Source: Cerioporus squamosus (taxonomy: Eukaryota > Basidiomycota > Agaricomycetes > Polyporales > Polyporaceae). Taken from it: DNA of 43,067 bases. The DNA lies in assembly GCA_022592435.1 (NCBI GenBank), contig JABYQS010000253.1, forward strand, positions 1 to 43,067. Direction: 5' to 3'. Positions 20,438 through 31,793 of the stretch are shown here, one piece after another (within the stretch, counting starts at the first letter, position 1; each line of letters begins with the position of its first letter). A program made the translations under genes and the position numbers. Under the pieces are notes generated by a model. It searched no databases, was not told where the DNA came from, and was given only the letters and a program-made list of their open reading frames with translations.

Positions 20438-20487
20438 GCGCCCCTTCGGGGCGCCCTGGGCCGCTGAGCGGCCCGCCTACGGCGGGC
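20438..20487. repeat. Three consecutive perfect GC-rich hairpins
   Basis: Hairpin 1 is GCGCCCC-TTC-GGGGCGC (20438-20454), hairpin 2 is GGGCCGCT-G-AGCGGCCC (20458-20474), and hairpin 3 is GCCCGCC-TAC-GGCGGGC (20471-20487). All three have perfect arms of 7-8 bases and tiny loops; hairpins 2 and 3 share four bases, so they are mutually exclusive at that edge or form alternative stems. They lie in the intergenic region where gene orientation switches from minus to plus. Confidence 0.9.
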
Positions 20488-20687
20488 CAGACCCTTGGAA
20501 TGACCACGTTGCCCGTAACTCGACGCGTCGTCGACACGCTCAGGTGACCGCATCAGTGGCGGATGCGGCAGCGACAGGCGGGCAACGACATTCGAACAGT
20601 GCTGCGGCACGCAGGCGACAGACGGAATTGGTCCGTCGAATGGTGCTGCGGTAGGGCGGATGACAGGCGGGGTTCGTTGTTTGAACG

Positions 20688-20718
20688 GTGCTGCAGCACG
20701 GTCAGCAACAGCACCGTG
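20688..20718. repeat. GTGCTGCAGCAC palindrome and flanking stem
   Basis: GTGCTGCAGCAC (20688-20699) is a perfect 12-bp palindrome. CACGGT (20697-20702) also pairs with ACCGTG (20713-20718). Related GTGCTGCGG copies occur at about 20599 and 20643, giving a small family of repeats upstream of the gene at 20836. Confidence 0.6.
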
Positions 20719-20835
20719 CCAGTGGACGCCTGTTCTGGACGCCGCAGCAGCCCGACTCAACGCCATATTTATTTTGCTTCCCATTGAGAGGCGGCGCTCA
20801 GTACTTCTTACCCATCCCGAGGTTCCTCCTTCTTC

Positions 20836-22008
20836 ATGCCAGCCCCACGACTCCTCGCGCGCAGCCGCCTCGATCCCAAGACGTACCATCCTACGCTGAA
20901 CGCGGCCGTCGAAGAGGCCTATGGCAATAACATCGATCTTCTCGTCTTCCCCGCGCTTGTACGACTGGACAAGCTGGCCGACGTGCAAAAGTGGCTGAGG
21001 GACGCGTCGGATGTTCGCAGACAGGCATGCACCTCATGTGCTAAGGCAGGGCGCGACTGCATCCTGCACAATGGGAACTCGCTGCGCTGTTTGTACTGTT
21101 ATCTGACCGACGCGCGCGAGTGCAGCCATCAAACAGGTAAGTGAGCAATATCGCATTGAAGCACTCTTTGACGTTATTGCAGCAATGGAACGTCTGGGAC
21201 ATGCCAAGACGCCTCCTTGCATGAAGTACAAGGTCGCCGTCGGACTCAACCTCACGCCCGTTCCCGACGGCTTCGCATGGGCTGGAAAGCACGGCCAAGA
21301 GAAGGGGCTGCTCAACGACGTCCTGTACGGCGAATCGGGCGACACTACAGAAGGCGAGGGTATGGAGGACGAAGAGGAGGGTGACGAGACGGTCGGGGAG
21401 GAGGCAGGGAATAGGCAACAGGGCGGAGACGATGTCGAGAAGGGTGAGGAGGGGGAGGAGGAGGAGGAAGAGGAGGAGGAGGAGGTCGATAAACTGGAGG
21501 AGGAGGAACCTGCTCGGAGCAAGGGCAAGGCCAGAGCCGGTGGGCCGTCGACCGTGCGCCAGACCCAGCGCATGAGCACCACCACAACCAAGCTCACCGT
21601 TGCTCAAGTGCTCGATGCTCGTCTGAGCGACATGCACGCCACCCTGCGCGAGATCCTGACGGTGCAGAAGAAGCGACTTGCAGTCAAACGCAACTTCGTC
21701 AATATGTTGGGATCGGATTCGGAGTCGGATCGGGAGGCGAAGAAGACGGAAGAAGCTCCGAAAGGTACGCATTGCTCGAATCTATTCACTGATGCCCTTA
21801 TGACTGATGTTCTCGTCCAGGACGAGCTGAGGCTGCAGAAGCTCCTGCAGTAGCTGCGCCCACACCGCCGTCTATCTCAACCAACGTTTCTGGGCCGTCG
21901 CGGCTCCCTGCTAGAGAGCAACCAGTCGCTGGGCCGTCGCGTCCCCTTGCTAGAGAGCAACCAATCGCTGGGCCATCACGCCCCTCTGGTAGTTCCCAGC
22001 GCAACTAG
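20836..22008 (+). CDS. Acidic Cys-cluster protein (356 aa, 3 exons)
   Basis: Exons 20836-21136, 21183-21764 and 21821-22008 (1071 bases). ATG begins MPAPRLLARSRLDPKTYHP. Near residues 60-98 lies a cluster C-x2-C-x6-C ... C-x2-C-x7-C (ACTSCAKAGRDC, then RCLYCYLTDARECSH), resembling the small Zn-binding, Zn2Cys6-like clusters that are common in Agaricomycete lineage-specific proteins. A long acidic tract of almost only Glu follows (encoded by GAG repeats at about 21436-21487), then a Lys/Arg patch, a coiled-coil-like segment (AQVLDARLSDMHATLREIL), and a C-terminus built of 13-residue repeats (GPSRPLAREQPIA type). The role is unknown; DNA binding or transposon association is possible but not shown. 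It is the first plus-strand gene after the hairpin region. Confidence 0.7.
21436..21487 (+). repeat. GAG-rich microsatellite coding poly-Glu
   Basis: The run is almost entirely GAG with single GGG, GAA and AAG interruptions. It encodes the acidic tract of the 20836-22008 protein. Confidence 0.8.
21892..21990 (+). repeat. 39-base tandem repeat, about 2.5 copies
   Basis: Units start at 21892, 21931 and 21970 (partial). The first two are nearly identical over 39 bases (GGGCCGTCGCG... to ...CAGTCGCT) and encode 13-residue repeats at the C-terminus of the 20836-22008 protein. Confidence 0.85.
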
Positions 22009-22269
22009 TTGGTTGGGTTCACCTTTTCTGCATGATATTCGTGTTTGTATCGGTCATGTACGCTTTGATTGTGCAGACAGTGGGCTGACATACATACAAC
22101 GTTTGTCTCACGTTACTCATTCTCGAAGGTTCATCGGTGTCCTGTCTACGCATACGAAGTCCTGGATTGTGGTGCGCTGTTGTTAATCTTTTCATATCTC
22201 TCTCGGTCGGGGATGCTGCAGCAGCTTAATTGAACCGTATATATAACTGTTGCTATCTAAGCCAAGAAA

Positions 22270-22342
22270 GCGTCGGTGGCTCCGTTAGAACCGCGTATGG
22301 TAATGTTTTGCCCGGCGCCCGGTTCGAATCCTCGTCTGGCCA
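22270..22342 (+). other. Degenerate tRNA-like sequence with perfect B box
   Basis: GGTTCGAATCC (22321-22331) matches the RNA polymerase III B box exactly. TGGCTCCG (22277-22284) resembles an A box, and the distance between the two equals that in a tRNA without a long variable arm. However, the acceptor and anticodon stems do not pair and the base before the would-be anticodon is not U, so this is no functional tRNA. A tRNA pseudogene or the head of a tRNA-derived SINE is more likely. Confidence 0.35.
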
Positions 22343-22371
22343 CTGGATATAGCGGATACACCTGCAAACCT

Positions 22372-22387
22372 ACCGGATGCATCCGGT
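22372..22387. repeat. 16-bp perfect palindrome
   Basis: ACCGGATGCATCCGGT is fully self-complementary and is followed at once by GGGGCCCC, another palindrome. It lies 30 bases downstream of the tRNA-like element. Confidence 0.8.
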
Positions 22388-23521
22388 GGGGCCCCGCATG
22401 TATCCGGGGCACTGACAACCTACCATAACTATGCCTCCCACTCCCCGTCGGCACACGGACCTTGCGAGGTAGTTGTAGGGGTTTGGCTCTCCGGGGGTTC
22501 GCTGTGCGTGAGGAACCTCCCGATAACGCCAACTGCATTCTCTGTCTGCATCGGCGTCAGCCGTGTTGCAAGCCATCGGTGCGAGCGTCGCACATTGGCA
22601 ACTGCCTTCTTATCGTGGGACGTTGTTACGTTGCATTGCTAACCACACGGCGGTCACCGTCAACCTGCAACACAGCAGCCTGCAAGGGGCACGACGTCAC
22701 CTCTCTAACGCTCCAAGGATGCAGGGTCGGCACTCTCGTCCGCGACGTTACGCGACCTAAGCACAAATAATTGTGTCAGACTCGACACCATTGCTTGCAC
22801 GCACGATTCATTGCACTCGCCCGACAATGCACCGACGCTTGCAGTCGAAGCCCACACCGATACAGCATCGAGCCTGCTCCGCCGCATACCATGAGAGACA
22901 CAGACGCATATCGATAGTTGTCGACGTGAGGCGGGGGATTGCATGGGTGGCGACACCAACAAATGTGCCCGCAGTTCGTCGACAGTGCATGAGTCTGAGG
23001 TTGGCCCAGCACAGCACGCCGATGCCACGTGTCCGACCTGGCCTGCATGGCTGCTTCAGGGCAGGCCGTGTCCTAGTCGAGACAGCCCATCTCATGTTTC
23101 TGCGGGGCCAAGCCGGACACACTCAGGCTGCTCGTGGAAATCGGTACTGTATATCCCACAACATCGTCTGTCTACATCCGTGGCCGACCCCGGTCAACAG
23201 CCCGGGAGTGTATTGCACTCCATAGGGCAACTGCTTCGTCTTCGCAAAGAAGTGGTGCGTGGTGTCGCTGCCTTGCACGTCTCTCGGAGTGTTTCAGAGT
23301 ACTTACTTGTACACGTCGCCGTACGGCGGCGGCCTCACAAGATCAAATAGGCAGGTGTTAGCACCAAAGCAACAGGTCTCGTCGGTGGCGTCCTCTCACG
23401 ACCTCCGTTCGGCTGCGCAATCTCACCGCTCTACCCGCGAGTCCTGTCAAAATCGTCGGTCGAATGTCCATGTGACAACGCAATACGGGAAATATTGCAG
23501 CGCTTCTCATTCCCACTTGCA

Positions 23522-23530
23522 TATAAAAGG
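23522..23530 (+). promoter_or_regulatory. TATA box of the MYND-finger gene
   Basis: TATAAAAGG lies 54-62 bases upstream of the ATG at 23584, with a pyrimidine-rich leader between them. Confidence 0.6.
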
Positions 23531-23583
23531 TCGACTGTCCTGACCGACCGTCGAAACCCTGCTCCCCTGTCTCACTTACCGCC

Positions 23584-24473
23584 ATGGCATTATCCTTCCA
23601 CACTCCATGCTGTAGTCCGTTGCCTCCTCCTCATCCCATGAGTGCCTTGCGCAAGGCTCCCCACACCGGTACATGCCAGTCGTGCGGTGGCACGACGAGC
23701 TATGTCTGTTCTGCATGTACGGGAGGCGCGTATTACTGCAGCCCGCAGCACATACTCGAGGTGGGGGTCGTCCTTCCTGAACATCCCCATGGTTCGCGGC
23801 TGAACCTCATATCTGACAGCATTGGCCTGTTCACCGCGAGCACTGCGATGGCACGCGTATCATCACACCTGAATGGGCGTCGAACTACTCCACGGACGTC
23901 GCAGGCGACGGCGCCTCCGACGCCTCCGCCTCCGATGAACCCTCTCCCGTGACTGACAAAGTTGATCCATACGACGAGTTCCTCGTAGCGAGCGTGGGCC
24001 ACCACATCCGCACCGTCCGTGGGTTGTATGCTGACCCCTTGAAGGGTGAGCAGAGCTCGTCAACCGTGTCGACACGCGCACTAACCTCCGATGCAGACAG
24101 GTTGTCCTTCGTCGACATTCCAGTCATTCCCACCGACATCGACAGGGCCGAGGTCGGCACTGTTTGGGTGGCTTTTCTGCCCCAATATCTCGAAGATCCC
24201 GCCGCTAGGACGATTGTCACCTTTGGCGATGACCTACAGCCCCTTTCGTCGTCGTTCGGCATCTACTTCTCCGTCGACGAGTACCTCCACAAAAGGATGG
24301 TAAACTCGGCGATCGGTGCTCTTACTCGTGACTACCACCCCTGCCCTCTCCCCTGGTATGGGCCGGTTGTGGTTATGAAGGTAGTTGGCGACCCAGTCTA
24401 TGACTTCGAGGACATTGGACTCCATGATCTACATGATGTTCGTGCGTACTTCGGCCGTAACCGGTGCCGCTAG
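23584..24473 (+). CDS. MYND-type zinc-finger protein (259 aa, 3 exons)
   Basis: Exons 23584-23760, 23820-24045 and 24097-24473 (780 bases) with introns of 59 and 51 bases. Around residues 30-70 the protein shows CQSCGG, then VCSACTGGAYYCSPQH, and after the first intron HWPVHREHC. This is the C-x2-C ... C-x2-C ... YC ... HW-x2-H-x3-C arrangement of MYND fingers, which bind protein partners, not DNA. The second C-x2-C is followed by YYCS, as in many fungal members. Behind it are an acidic Ser/Asp linker and an ordered C-terminal region (DRLSFVDIPVIPTDIDRAEV, VVVMKVVGDPVYDFEDI) typical of small Agaricomycete MYND proteins of unknown role. A good TATA box lies upstream. Confidence 0.75.
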
Positions 24474-27400
24474 GTTGTTCAATGCATCACACTGGTTTTG
24501 CGGCGAAAGTGAAAGGGTCGTAGTTGCCATCGTATACTGTCTAATCTCCTGTCCCCTTGCATCAGATAAAGCAAATGTATTTCATGCCTACATGACAGTA
24601 TCGCGCGGCGTTGGTGCAACCTACTGTATCATTCAGTAGCGACCAAGTCTGTATTGGTGGTGCACGGTGAGACAGTATTTGTCGGCTATCAGAATGGTAT
24701 GTGGTAGATTGTGTTTCATACACTTTGTGTTGTTAGACAGCATATAAAAAGTGTCGTGTGTGTCTTGAGTTGGCACCTTGATCATGTTACATGGGAACAC
24801 CCGCTTGAACATTGTCCAATTCCCCACTAGCATATTCCCTCGCAGAAAGAAGAATGTCAGACCACTTCGATTCCTACAGCACACTTGATCATGAGCTGAT
24901 CAGACACACCTTCTGCGTCTTTTACACACTGCCGAATGGTTCTTATCGAACCATGTGTCATCGGCCATACAACCCAGGGCTCTGCTGACCCCTAGCATAC
25001 AGTTCAATCGGCCTCCGGTGGGAAAGACAGCATGCGAAGATCGGTCTCCTTCTGTGAAGTATGCATCTGAACCGAACAGGCATATCAGGGTCGACGTCTG
25101 CTGCGCTGACACCAATGAACCGTGTTCTTCTTACAGTACTCATGCCTGCGACAAGCATTAATTGTTGCTGGTGATTCTTGATAGCACTGTGTTCGCCAGG
25201 ACATTCCGCTGGGTTCAGTGTATAATCATGGTGAGATTTTGAACATTGTCCGCACTCCGTCCGTCGGATCCTGTAACATGGAGCATCTGTCAATCGTCAG
25301 CTTCGAACTTCGCTTCACCACAGCAGCCGAACACCTGTACCTTTCATCCACACACGTTCCTGCATAGAATACACCACCCTGCAACACGTGTATCTGCTGC
25401 CGGGACAGGTGTGAATTGGCCTGGTTGCAACGGCGGGCATGGGGACACATTCAGCAAGTGATTTGTCCTGAGTAGGGTGAGGTGGACGCTTTAGGACGAT
25501 TCATGTGCTTCCTGCGTACCTTAAACGTCCCAACGTCTGCAGACGACCGTCCGTACCGGACAGACAAACAGGCTAGGCTGTGAAAATGTGACACTGTTGA
25601 ACCCAGGCGTGCCATATATTTCTCTTACCATGTGCGGCAGCAGACCTCCCTGTGCATACTCATCTTCATCTGCAGAATAAGGTTCAGCTTGTATCGAATA
25701 AGATTAAGCACGACATTTACTGTGGCGGTCGCAAGGATATTGTGTCTCTGATTATTCAACCTTGGACCTCTATACATCGCACGCACGAAGCATGTCGATG
25801 CTGTACTTTTGAGCTTCATCTGCGAGAAGCTGGCCGCCAAATTCGCTCAGCGCGAGCGATGACAGGGAAGGTTAGGCAAACCCACCGTAACGCTGCACGT
25901 CACAGTCGAACGCGACCGACCTGTTATGGCCCTGGAACAATATGCGAGACTCGACTGTCACAGCAACCCGCCTTCAACAGCATAGACACAATTCATAAGT
26001 TTACGACGTACCGCACAGTCGAACGTGGTTGATGGGAGACCGAACGAATCGTATGTCGCGCAGACATTTGAAGAGCGCCTGCAAGCGCTCTCGGAGTCCC
26101 GCTTTCCGACATTAGCGTGTGATAGCACCGGCTCCGGACAAATGCAGTCGCCGGACTTACACGTCATGTCTCAGTCTCGGGCACTTCGGCCGACCGTGGC
26201 TGGCGCACGCCCGTCGTGGCAGCCGCGCGGGTTAAGTCGACAATATGGTTCCACGCTGGCGGTGCAGTTACTGCGCACGCTTCATGCTCGTTACACTTTC
26301 TTGTATGTTCTTCATCGCCGTTCGCCCGTAGACCGGCGGACGCTGGCTTTGGAATAGCGAACGAGCGCACAGCACTCGTGAGCTTTCCTAGTGCTAGTAA
26401 GTGCAAGTCCCAGCTGCAACCGAACGTCGCTGCCCACTCGGCAAGTGGCGTGGTCGATACAGTGCTCTGACAATGCTTCAGTGCTAACCACAACTCCCTA
26501 GCCACCTCAATCGCCGCTTCAATCGGAACCCCTTCTACCCGGACGCCTACGATCCCCGTGGCCCGTGTATGGAGGACGTTGCTGCGATCGTGTGGGTACT
26601 CCCTCCTCATTTTGCTTCGACCGCTGAGGCCTCCTCGCTGCAAGGACGTGCTCGGCACACGACAACAAGTCGCACCATACCGCTGTCAATTAAACTGCGG
26701 TGCTTGTCCATCTCCTGCGACTATCTCGCGGTCGGCATGGCATACGTGCCACCTCTCCTGCGCCCGACCGTTTCCCCCGTCCTGCAGACGGGCGTGGTTC
26801 GCTGGCGGCCATTTGACAGCCATGTCCGCGACATTGGTATTCCCCTTTCGAACGCTTCCCACGCTCCTGTATGGCGCCGACCCGCCCGCGCGGGCGCGCG
26901 TGAAGCTTGAATGCAGGCGATGGATCGTCTGTCGTCCATGTCGCTTCCATCGTTGATTCGGCTTCGCCGCCTTCGTCCGCAGCTCCAACGGTCGCCGTGT
27001 GTGCCGTCACACCGTCCTCGATTGCATTCCGACTGTGCGTTCGCGACTACCAGCTGACATCTTTCTCTTCTGATAGTTGCAAATTGTGTTCACAACAGTC
27101 TCAACCCTGTTTCCCACCCTAGAAGCGCATGCCATCCACCAATCCCGCTCCTCCATACTCGCCCACCGAACCAGATTACACCAATATGGGTCTACCACCC
27201 GACTCTAACGCACTCGGATCTCCAATTCTATTTTCGTCCTCATATGTACTGGGTTCGCCTCACGATTCCATCCTCGCACCGCGCACTGCTCTTTTCCATC
27301 CAACGTCGCCATCTTCGTCCGCTCCATCAGTCTTCACCCCTTGTTGTGCACGCTATGACCGAAGCGAAGAGAGCCGAATGTGCATCGAGGCTTATTGGTG

Positions 27401-27488
27401 AGTGCCCTATTTGTCACTTGGTATCTGCATTCCCCCTCCCCTCGCTCCGCCGTGAACATCGCCCCTTGCTGTCGCATGCGCGCAACAC
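24474..27488. other. Gene-poor stretch, fragments only
   Basis: No complete gene is supported. Two pieces look coding: a minus-strand frame at 26164-26658 (listed separately) and the Ser/Pro-rich plus-strand frame 27129-27397, which ends at a GTGAGT donor and might be an upstream exon of the cyclin gene although its phase does not fit. Confidence 0.4.
26164..26658 (-). CDS. Hypothetical coding segment, unknown
   Basis: The minus-strand frame contains a helix-rich stretch (GVRVEGVPIEAAIEVARELW, then LAEWAATFGCSWDLHLLALG) with an amphipathic pattern unlike the surrounding sequence. The frame has no ATG in a convincing position and its 5' part is unclear; another coding-looking frame (from 27010, MTAHTATVGAADEGGEAEST) could be an upstream exon. 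I cannot assign a family. Confidence 0.25.
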   Translation of the reverse strand: MPSTSLQRGGLSGRSKMRREYPHDRSNVLHTRATGIVGVRVEGVPIEAAIEVARELWLALKHCQSTVSTTPLAEWAATFGCSWDLHLLALGKLTSAVRSFAIPKPASAGLRANGDEEHTRKCNEHEACAVTAPPAWNHIVDLTRAAATTGVRQPRSAEVPETET

Positions 27489-28565
27489 ATGGAGTACGCT
27501 TCCGGCGCGTGTCGATCCGATAGTTTACAATGTACCGGTGAAATTGGCAGTCGACCCGCGCACTGACACCCGGTTTGATTAGCTCATGCAATCCGGACTT
27601 TGCGTGACGTTTGGCCGCCCGACGACATCCCCCCCGCCTTCATCACGCCCACGCCGATGACTGTCGACGACAAGGAGCTCTCCATCCCACACTACTATTT
27701 CCCCCCTGTTCCCGACGGGCGGGCGCCGCCGTGCGATCGCCGCAGTAACCACCTGCCAACAACATCCTCCCCTCGAGCCCACTCTGCACACGCGACTGCG
27801 GCAGCAAGCGACAAGTCTGGCCACGTCTCATTCGTCGAAGTGGGTAGGGGCGCAGGACCCAGCGCTCTTCCCATCCACAAGTACGTCGACGTTGTGGTCC
27901 GCGGCTCGCGAACGACCATAGGTGTCTTGAGGACGGCGCTGTGCTACCTTGAAGTCGTCCGTCGCAAGGTCCCGATGTTTCTGCGACTGGAAAAGACATT
28001 CCGTTGCCACGGCCATTGCATCGCGCCGTCCATCCACCCTTCCATCACTCCGGATGTCGCCGAGGGCTGCCGGGCCCAAGACGCTACCGACGTCGGTTGC
28101 TGTGACGATGGGACTCGTGAGTGCCCGGCGGCGCGGATTGGCGATGGCGCCGGCGCCGACGACCTCGAACAGTCCATGTTCGCCCGCGGCGCTGCGCCTC
28201 TAACGCTCCTTGAGTCCGAACCCTTCCTGCTCCCAGACCTTCCAGATCTACCTTCGCCTTTATGTTGTCCCCGTAGAACCTTCCTTGCATCGCTCATTCT
28301 TGCGACAAAGTTTGTACAGGATCGTTCCTTCAACAACCGTGCATGGGCAAAGCTCGTTGACTTGTCGCCGAGAGAGGTCGGCCGTTGCGAGCGTGCCTTA
28401 GCGGCGGCACTCGAATGGCGACTGTGGGTGGGCAAGCTCCCCCCTGTGCCTTCACGTACTGCACCACACGCCGACGATAGGAACGACGTTGCGGCGGCCC
28501 GCTCCCAGAGTTCGACACCCACGACAGCGTCGGCTTCCATGCCAGTTGTGTCTGGAGCATTGTGA
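27489..28565 (+). CDS. PCL/PHO80-type cyclin
   Basis: Exon 27489-27537, intron 27538-27582 (45 bases, branch CACTGAC), exon 27583-28565 (344 codons in all). The cyclin box is split as in fungal PCL/PHO80 cyclins: HKYVDVVVRGSRTTIGVLRT, ALCYLEVVRRKVP, and after an insert of about 100 residues CCPRRTFLASLILATKFVQD, FNNRAWAKLVDLSPREVGRC and ALEWRLWVGK. The FLASLILATKFVQD and NRAWAKL blocks are the conserved helices of this family. Such cyclins bind Pho85-like CDKs and steer them in nutrient and cell-cycle signalling. The N-terminus is uncertain; an upstream Ser/Pro-rich exon may exist, since family members often start with one. The C-terminal tail is Ser/Thr-rich. The insert inside the box is unusually rich in Cys and acidic residues. 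Confidence 0.75.
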
Positions 28566-31500
28566 GCGACAACCCCCTTCGCAGGTCGCCACTCGTTGTC
28601 CTCGCCTCCCTACTTCGTTCCCGTTCCTTTCGTCGACTCGCTTTTACGGTCTGTGTCTGACTTATCAAGTTTCATCACGACTACGACAGTACTACATGAC
28701 TAGCCGGCTGTACCCGCGCCGTCACCTATTTCGAATGCATAGTGGTACCGCGCCGACCTGTCTTTCGCGTTGCTACTGCACCACTAAAATCGCTGTTGCA
28801 GCCCGTCAAATTCCACGACCTCGTACCGGCACCAGTCCCACCGGCGACGTCACCTTGGACAAGCAGCCATGCGCAGCTCCGGCAGATATAGTCGTTTATG
28901 ACGACGCTGTCAGCCATCGTGTTCAGGCGCGCCCGGTCGCAGACATGTACTCTTCAAGTCGGCCGGCGCGGCACTTTCCCCATGCAACAGTCGATTGCCT
29001 TTCAACCGCGGACAGCTGTCACGCGCACCCCCTCCTCGGTCTTGCAGCGCGTTCGACACCCACGATGACAGCCCCGTCATGCGCGCTGTCTACTGTTGTA
29101 TCCTTATGCGGTCTTTTACTGTTGTTTGCTGCGTTCATCCTCCTTATGAACTGTATCCGTCTTCGCCCGGCCATCCTCCCCTTCCTCGAGAGCCACGTAT
29201 TGCTTGTCTTTTGTATATATACACGTACCGATGATCACGTTTATGTTGAAGTTGACTATGAGTGCACGTCCTCAGTTGCCGGTCACAGCAAATCCCCCTA
29301 CAAAACCTGCATTGCTGGTTTGTACGTAGACAGTGCAGTCGCTCTGCGCACCGCGGCGCCTTGTACAGATGCTGGGTCGTCACGACTATCCCCCCCTACA
29401 CTGGCACCGCCTGCCTCGACGCCGGCATCCGGTGCGTCAAAGCTCAATTCCGATCTCACCGACCCATGATGTCGCTACCGCTATCTGTATCCTACCCAAC
29501 TGCGCCTAGTGACCTCAACGTGTGTATGTGATCGATTATCTGGCTAGGTACTGCCGGCCCCACTGTATGTACCGCAGGCAACATCTCATCTCAATCAGCA
29601 CGGCGTGTTTGCTAGCCCATGCAACCTCGGACTTGTCTCGCGCGTTCACGTCTTTCTCAGCAGAGCTCGGAGTCCGCTGTTCTGTAGCAGAAACAAACGA
29701 CAGGCAAGTCCGTGGCGCTCGGACAACCAGTGGCGGCTTCCTCGATGAAAACCACGTGGACGATATGCAACGGCAGTCCCCACTGCGCCCCCTGCCTGCG
29801 TCCGCTTCCAGCATATAGCGTGTTCGACATCGAATAATGCAAGCATCGGTTGCGCGTCGGACCACGCGAACTTGGCCACTTGTGCGTGCAGGGCGTCCGT
29901 CGCAATCTACTGACCTTGGCGATTCTCGGGAGGTGTCGGCCCCCGCCCGCACTACTGCCTGATAGACCTCGCCATCGCAGGGGTCCTTGTGCTCTCGCTC
30001 TTTGCCGGCTCACGCACCCAGCAACGCCGTCGCTCTTTCGGGACATACTGGACGCGATGGTCCTAATGGAACAAGTGTATTCGCGGACCGACGCATCCGC
30101 GACTCGCTGCGCCCTAACTCCTTTCAATGCGCACAGCCATGTCGCCAAGACGCCACCGTGCACCGCATTCGCTATATTGGGCCGACAATTCCGTTCCGGA
30201 ACAGAAGTTCGTTTCCTCAAGTTTTCTCATCCAAGACCGCACGTGGGTACTCCTCGACATCCCTACCATTCCCTTGGGCTCTCACTCACAAGTCAAAAAC
30301 TCTGCCACGTGCTTCCGCTGCCATTCCAGGACGAAACCGTCCGCGTGCGGCGACCTCTTTTCCCCTCAACAGCGGCTCCGTCGTCCGCGACCCCAACGTT
30401 TGTCGTGCTTCTCTTCCTCTGACGTGTACAACGACTGCAACCGACTTGGGGGCCGACCACGACACCTTTCGAAGCACAGGGTCCTACACTCTTCCATGTC
30501 CTTACTATGCCCGCCGGTCCTGACGTTCAATTCATGATATCGCCGCTCCAGCCTCGCGCGCGCCATCGCGTGTTCACCAAGACTCCTCCATCAGGTACCC
30601 ACCTAACCGTATGCAGTCGTACCCCATTTTGAAGATCACTGACGGCGTTGACGTGTGTGCAGGACGATTGGCCAACACGTGTTCATCTATCCGAGAACCG
30701 AATACACCATGTCCGGTCCACCTTCTTGCGCACATGGCAGGCACCCGAACAGACCGTCTACCTACGACTTCATCCTCGCAGGCCTCCCAACCTCGTGTCG
30801 CTGGCCCGATTAGCAGTCAATGCTTCTCGGTGCTTATCCGCTGCAAGCTCGCTCCCTACTCCGCGCATGATGGGCCTTCGCGCACACACGCCTGTGCAGC
30901 TGATTCTTCACAATGAAGTCGTGACGTGATCCTGCCGTGCCTACTCGTTGGCGCCGACGTGCTTCTACCTCGACCCGTGTCTGTAGAAGACCGGCGAACC
31001 CTTGCGGGGCTTGCGCCCGATGTCGGTCGCCATGCGTGTGCAAGTTAGCACCGATCCGCTGGCAGTCCCGTACAGTCCGCACTGTTCCTCTGCTATCTCA
31101 AAAGCGCCTGAAGGGACTTCTTGCCCTGCCGATACCGGGACTCGTATCTACGACACGCCCTTTTCCTGTTCCAAGTATGACCCCCTTGCGGATTAGACCG
31201 GTGCCAACACCGATGCCCTGACTGCTCGCTGATGATTCTCGCAGATGTCACCCTCTTTCCCTGCGATCCACGGCGATCTATTCGGATTTTCTTCGCTTCA
31301 TGACACCGCCGCAGGTGTGCCACCCCACATCCCGCTCGATCGCGGACAACCCTAGCCTGTCATGTAAGCGCGATCTCCCTAGAAGCCATGTAAGCATCCG
31401 CCGGCTCGCCCGATTTCCTCAAATTTTCCTTGCTGTGCGCGTAGCCGTACTGAAAGAGTCGGCGCTGCCACCGCCCATCCCGGGCGCGCTACGTCACCCT

Positions 31501-31793
31501 GCGTACGCCTGCCTGTTTGCCTCACCGCTTCCCATGCACTAACCCTGTCGTCCCAGATGAATGTCCGTTCTTGCCGCTTCATGCTACATGTCGGCGTTTT
31601 CACACGGAATCTCACATTCTCGCTCGCACCGCCCACCCGACAGGCGACGGACACCCCACTGCGTCAATCACGCACCGTACTATGACGGATACAACTCGTC
31701 TCGCTCGACATACGCTATATAGCTCGCTGTGCTGATCGCAGTGAGTACTCCAACCAGCCACGGTACGAGGCGACGCGAGCTCCGCGTGCCGTC
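28566..31793. other. Gene-poor stretch with decayed coding-looking fragments
   Basis: Pieces with coding character occur in different frames without a workable splice pattern. At 30661-30929 a frame reads RPPNLVSLARLAVNASRCLS and ends in LILHNEVVT; just downstream, in another frame, 30918-31045 reads VILPCLLVGADVLLPRPVSV. A change of frame between them would fit a decayed gene. Plus-strand frames at 28489-29469 and 29850-30422 are open, but I see nothing recognisable in them. Confidence 0.35.

Larger units (their letters stand above)
22009..23583. other. Intergenic stretch with a tRNA-like element, no gene supported
   Basis: No frame here has convincing coding character. It contains the tRNA-like sequence at 22270-22342, the 16-bp palindrome at 22372, and the TATA box of the MYND gene at its right end. 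Confidence 0.4.

Noticed and set aside
20392..20988. Minus-strand open frame of 198 codons across the hairpin cluster
   Set aside because: It reads through GC-rich hairpins and the 5' end of the plus-strand gene, with low-complexity Arg/Ala content and no homologous motif.
22270..22342. Functional tRNA gene
   Set aside because: Despite the perfect B box, the acceptor and anticodon stems do not pair and U33 is missing.
28489..29469. 326-codon plus-strand frame with a hydrophobic stretch
   Set aside because: The translation starts inside the cyclin gene in another frame, has no family motif, and the hydrophobic run alone does not make a gene.
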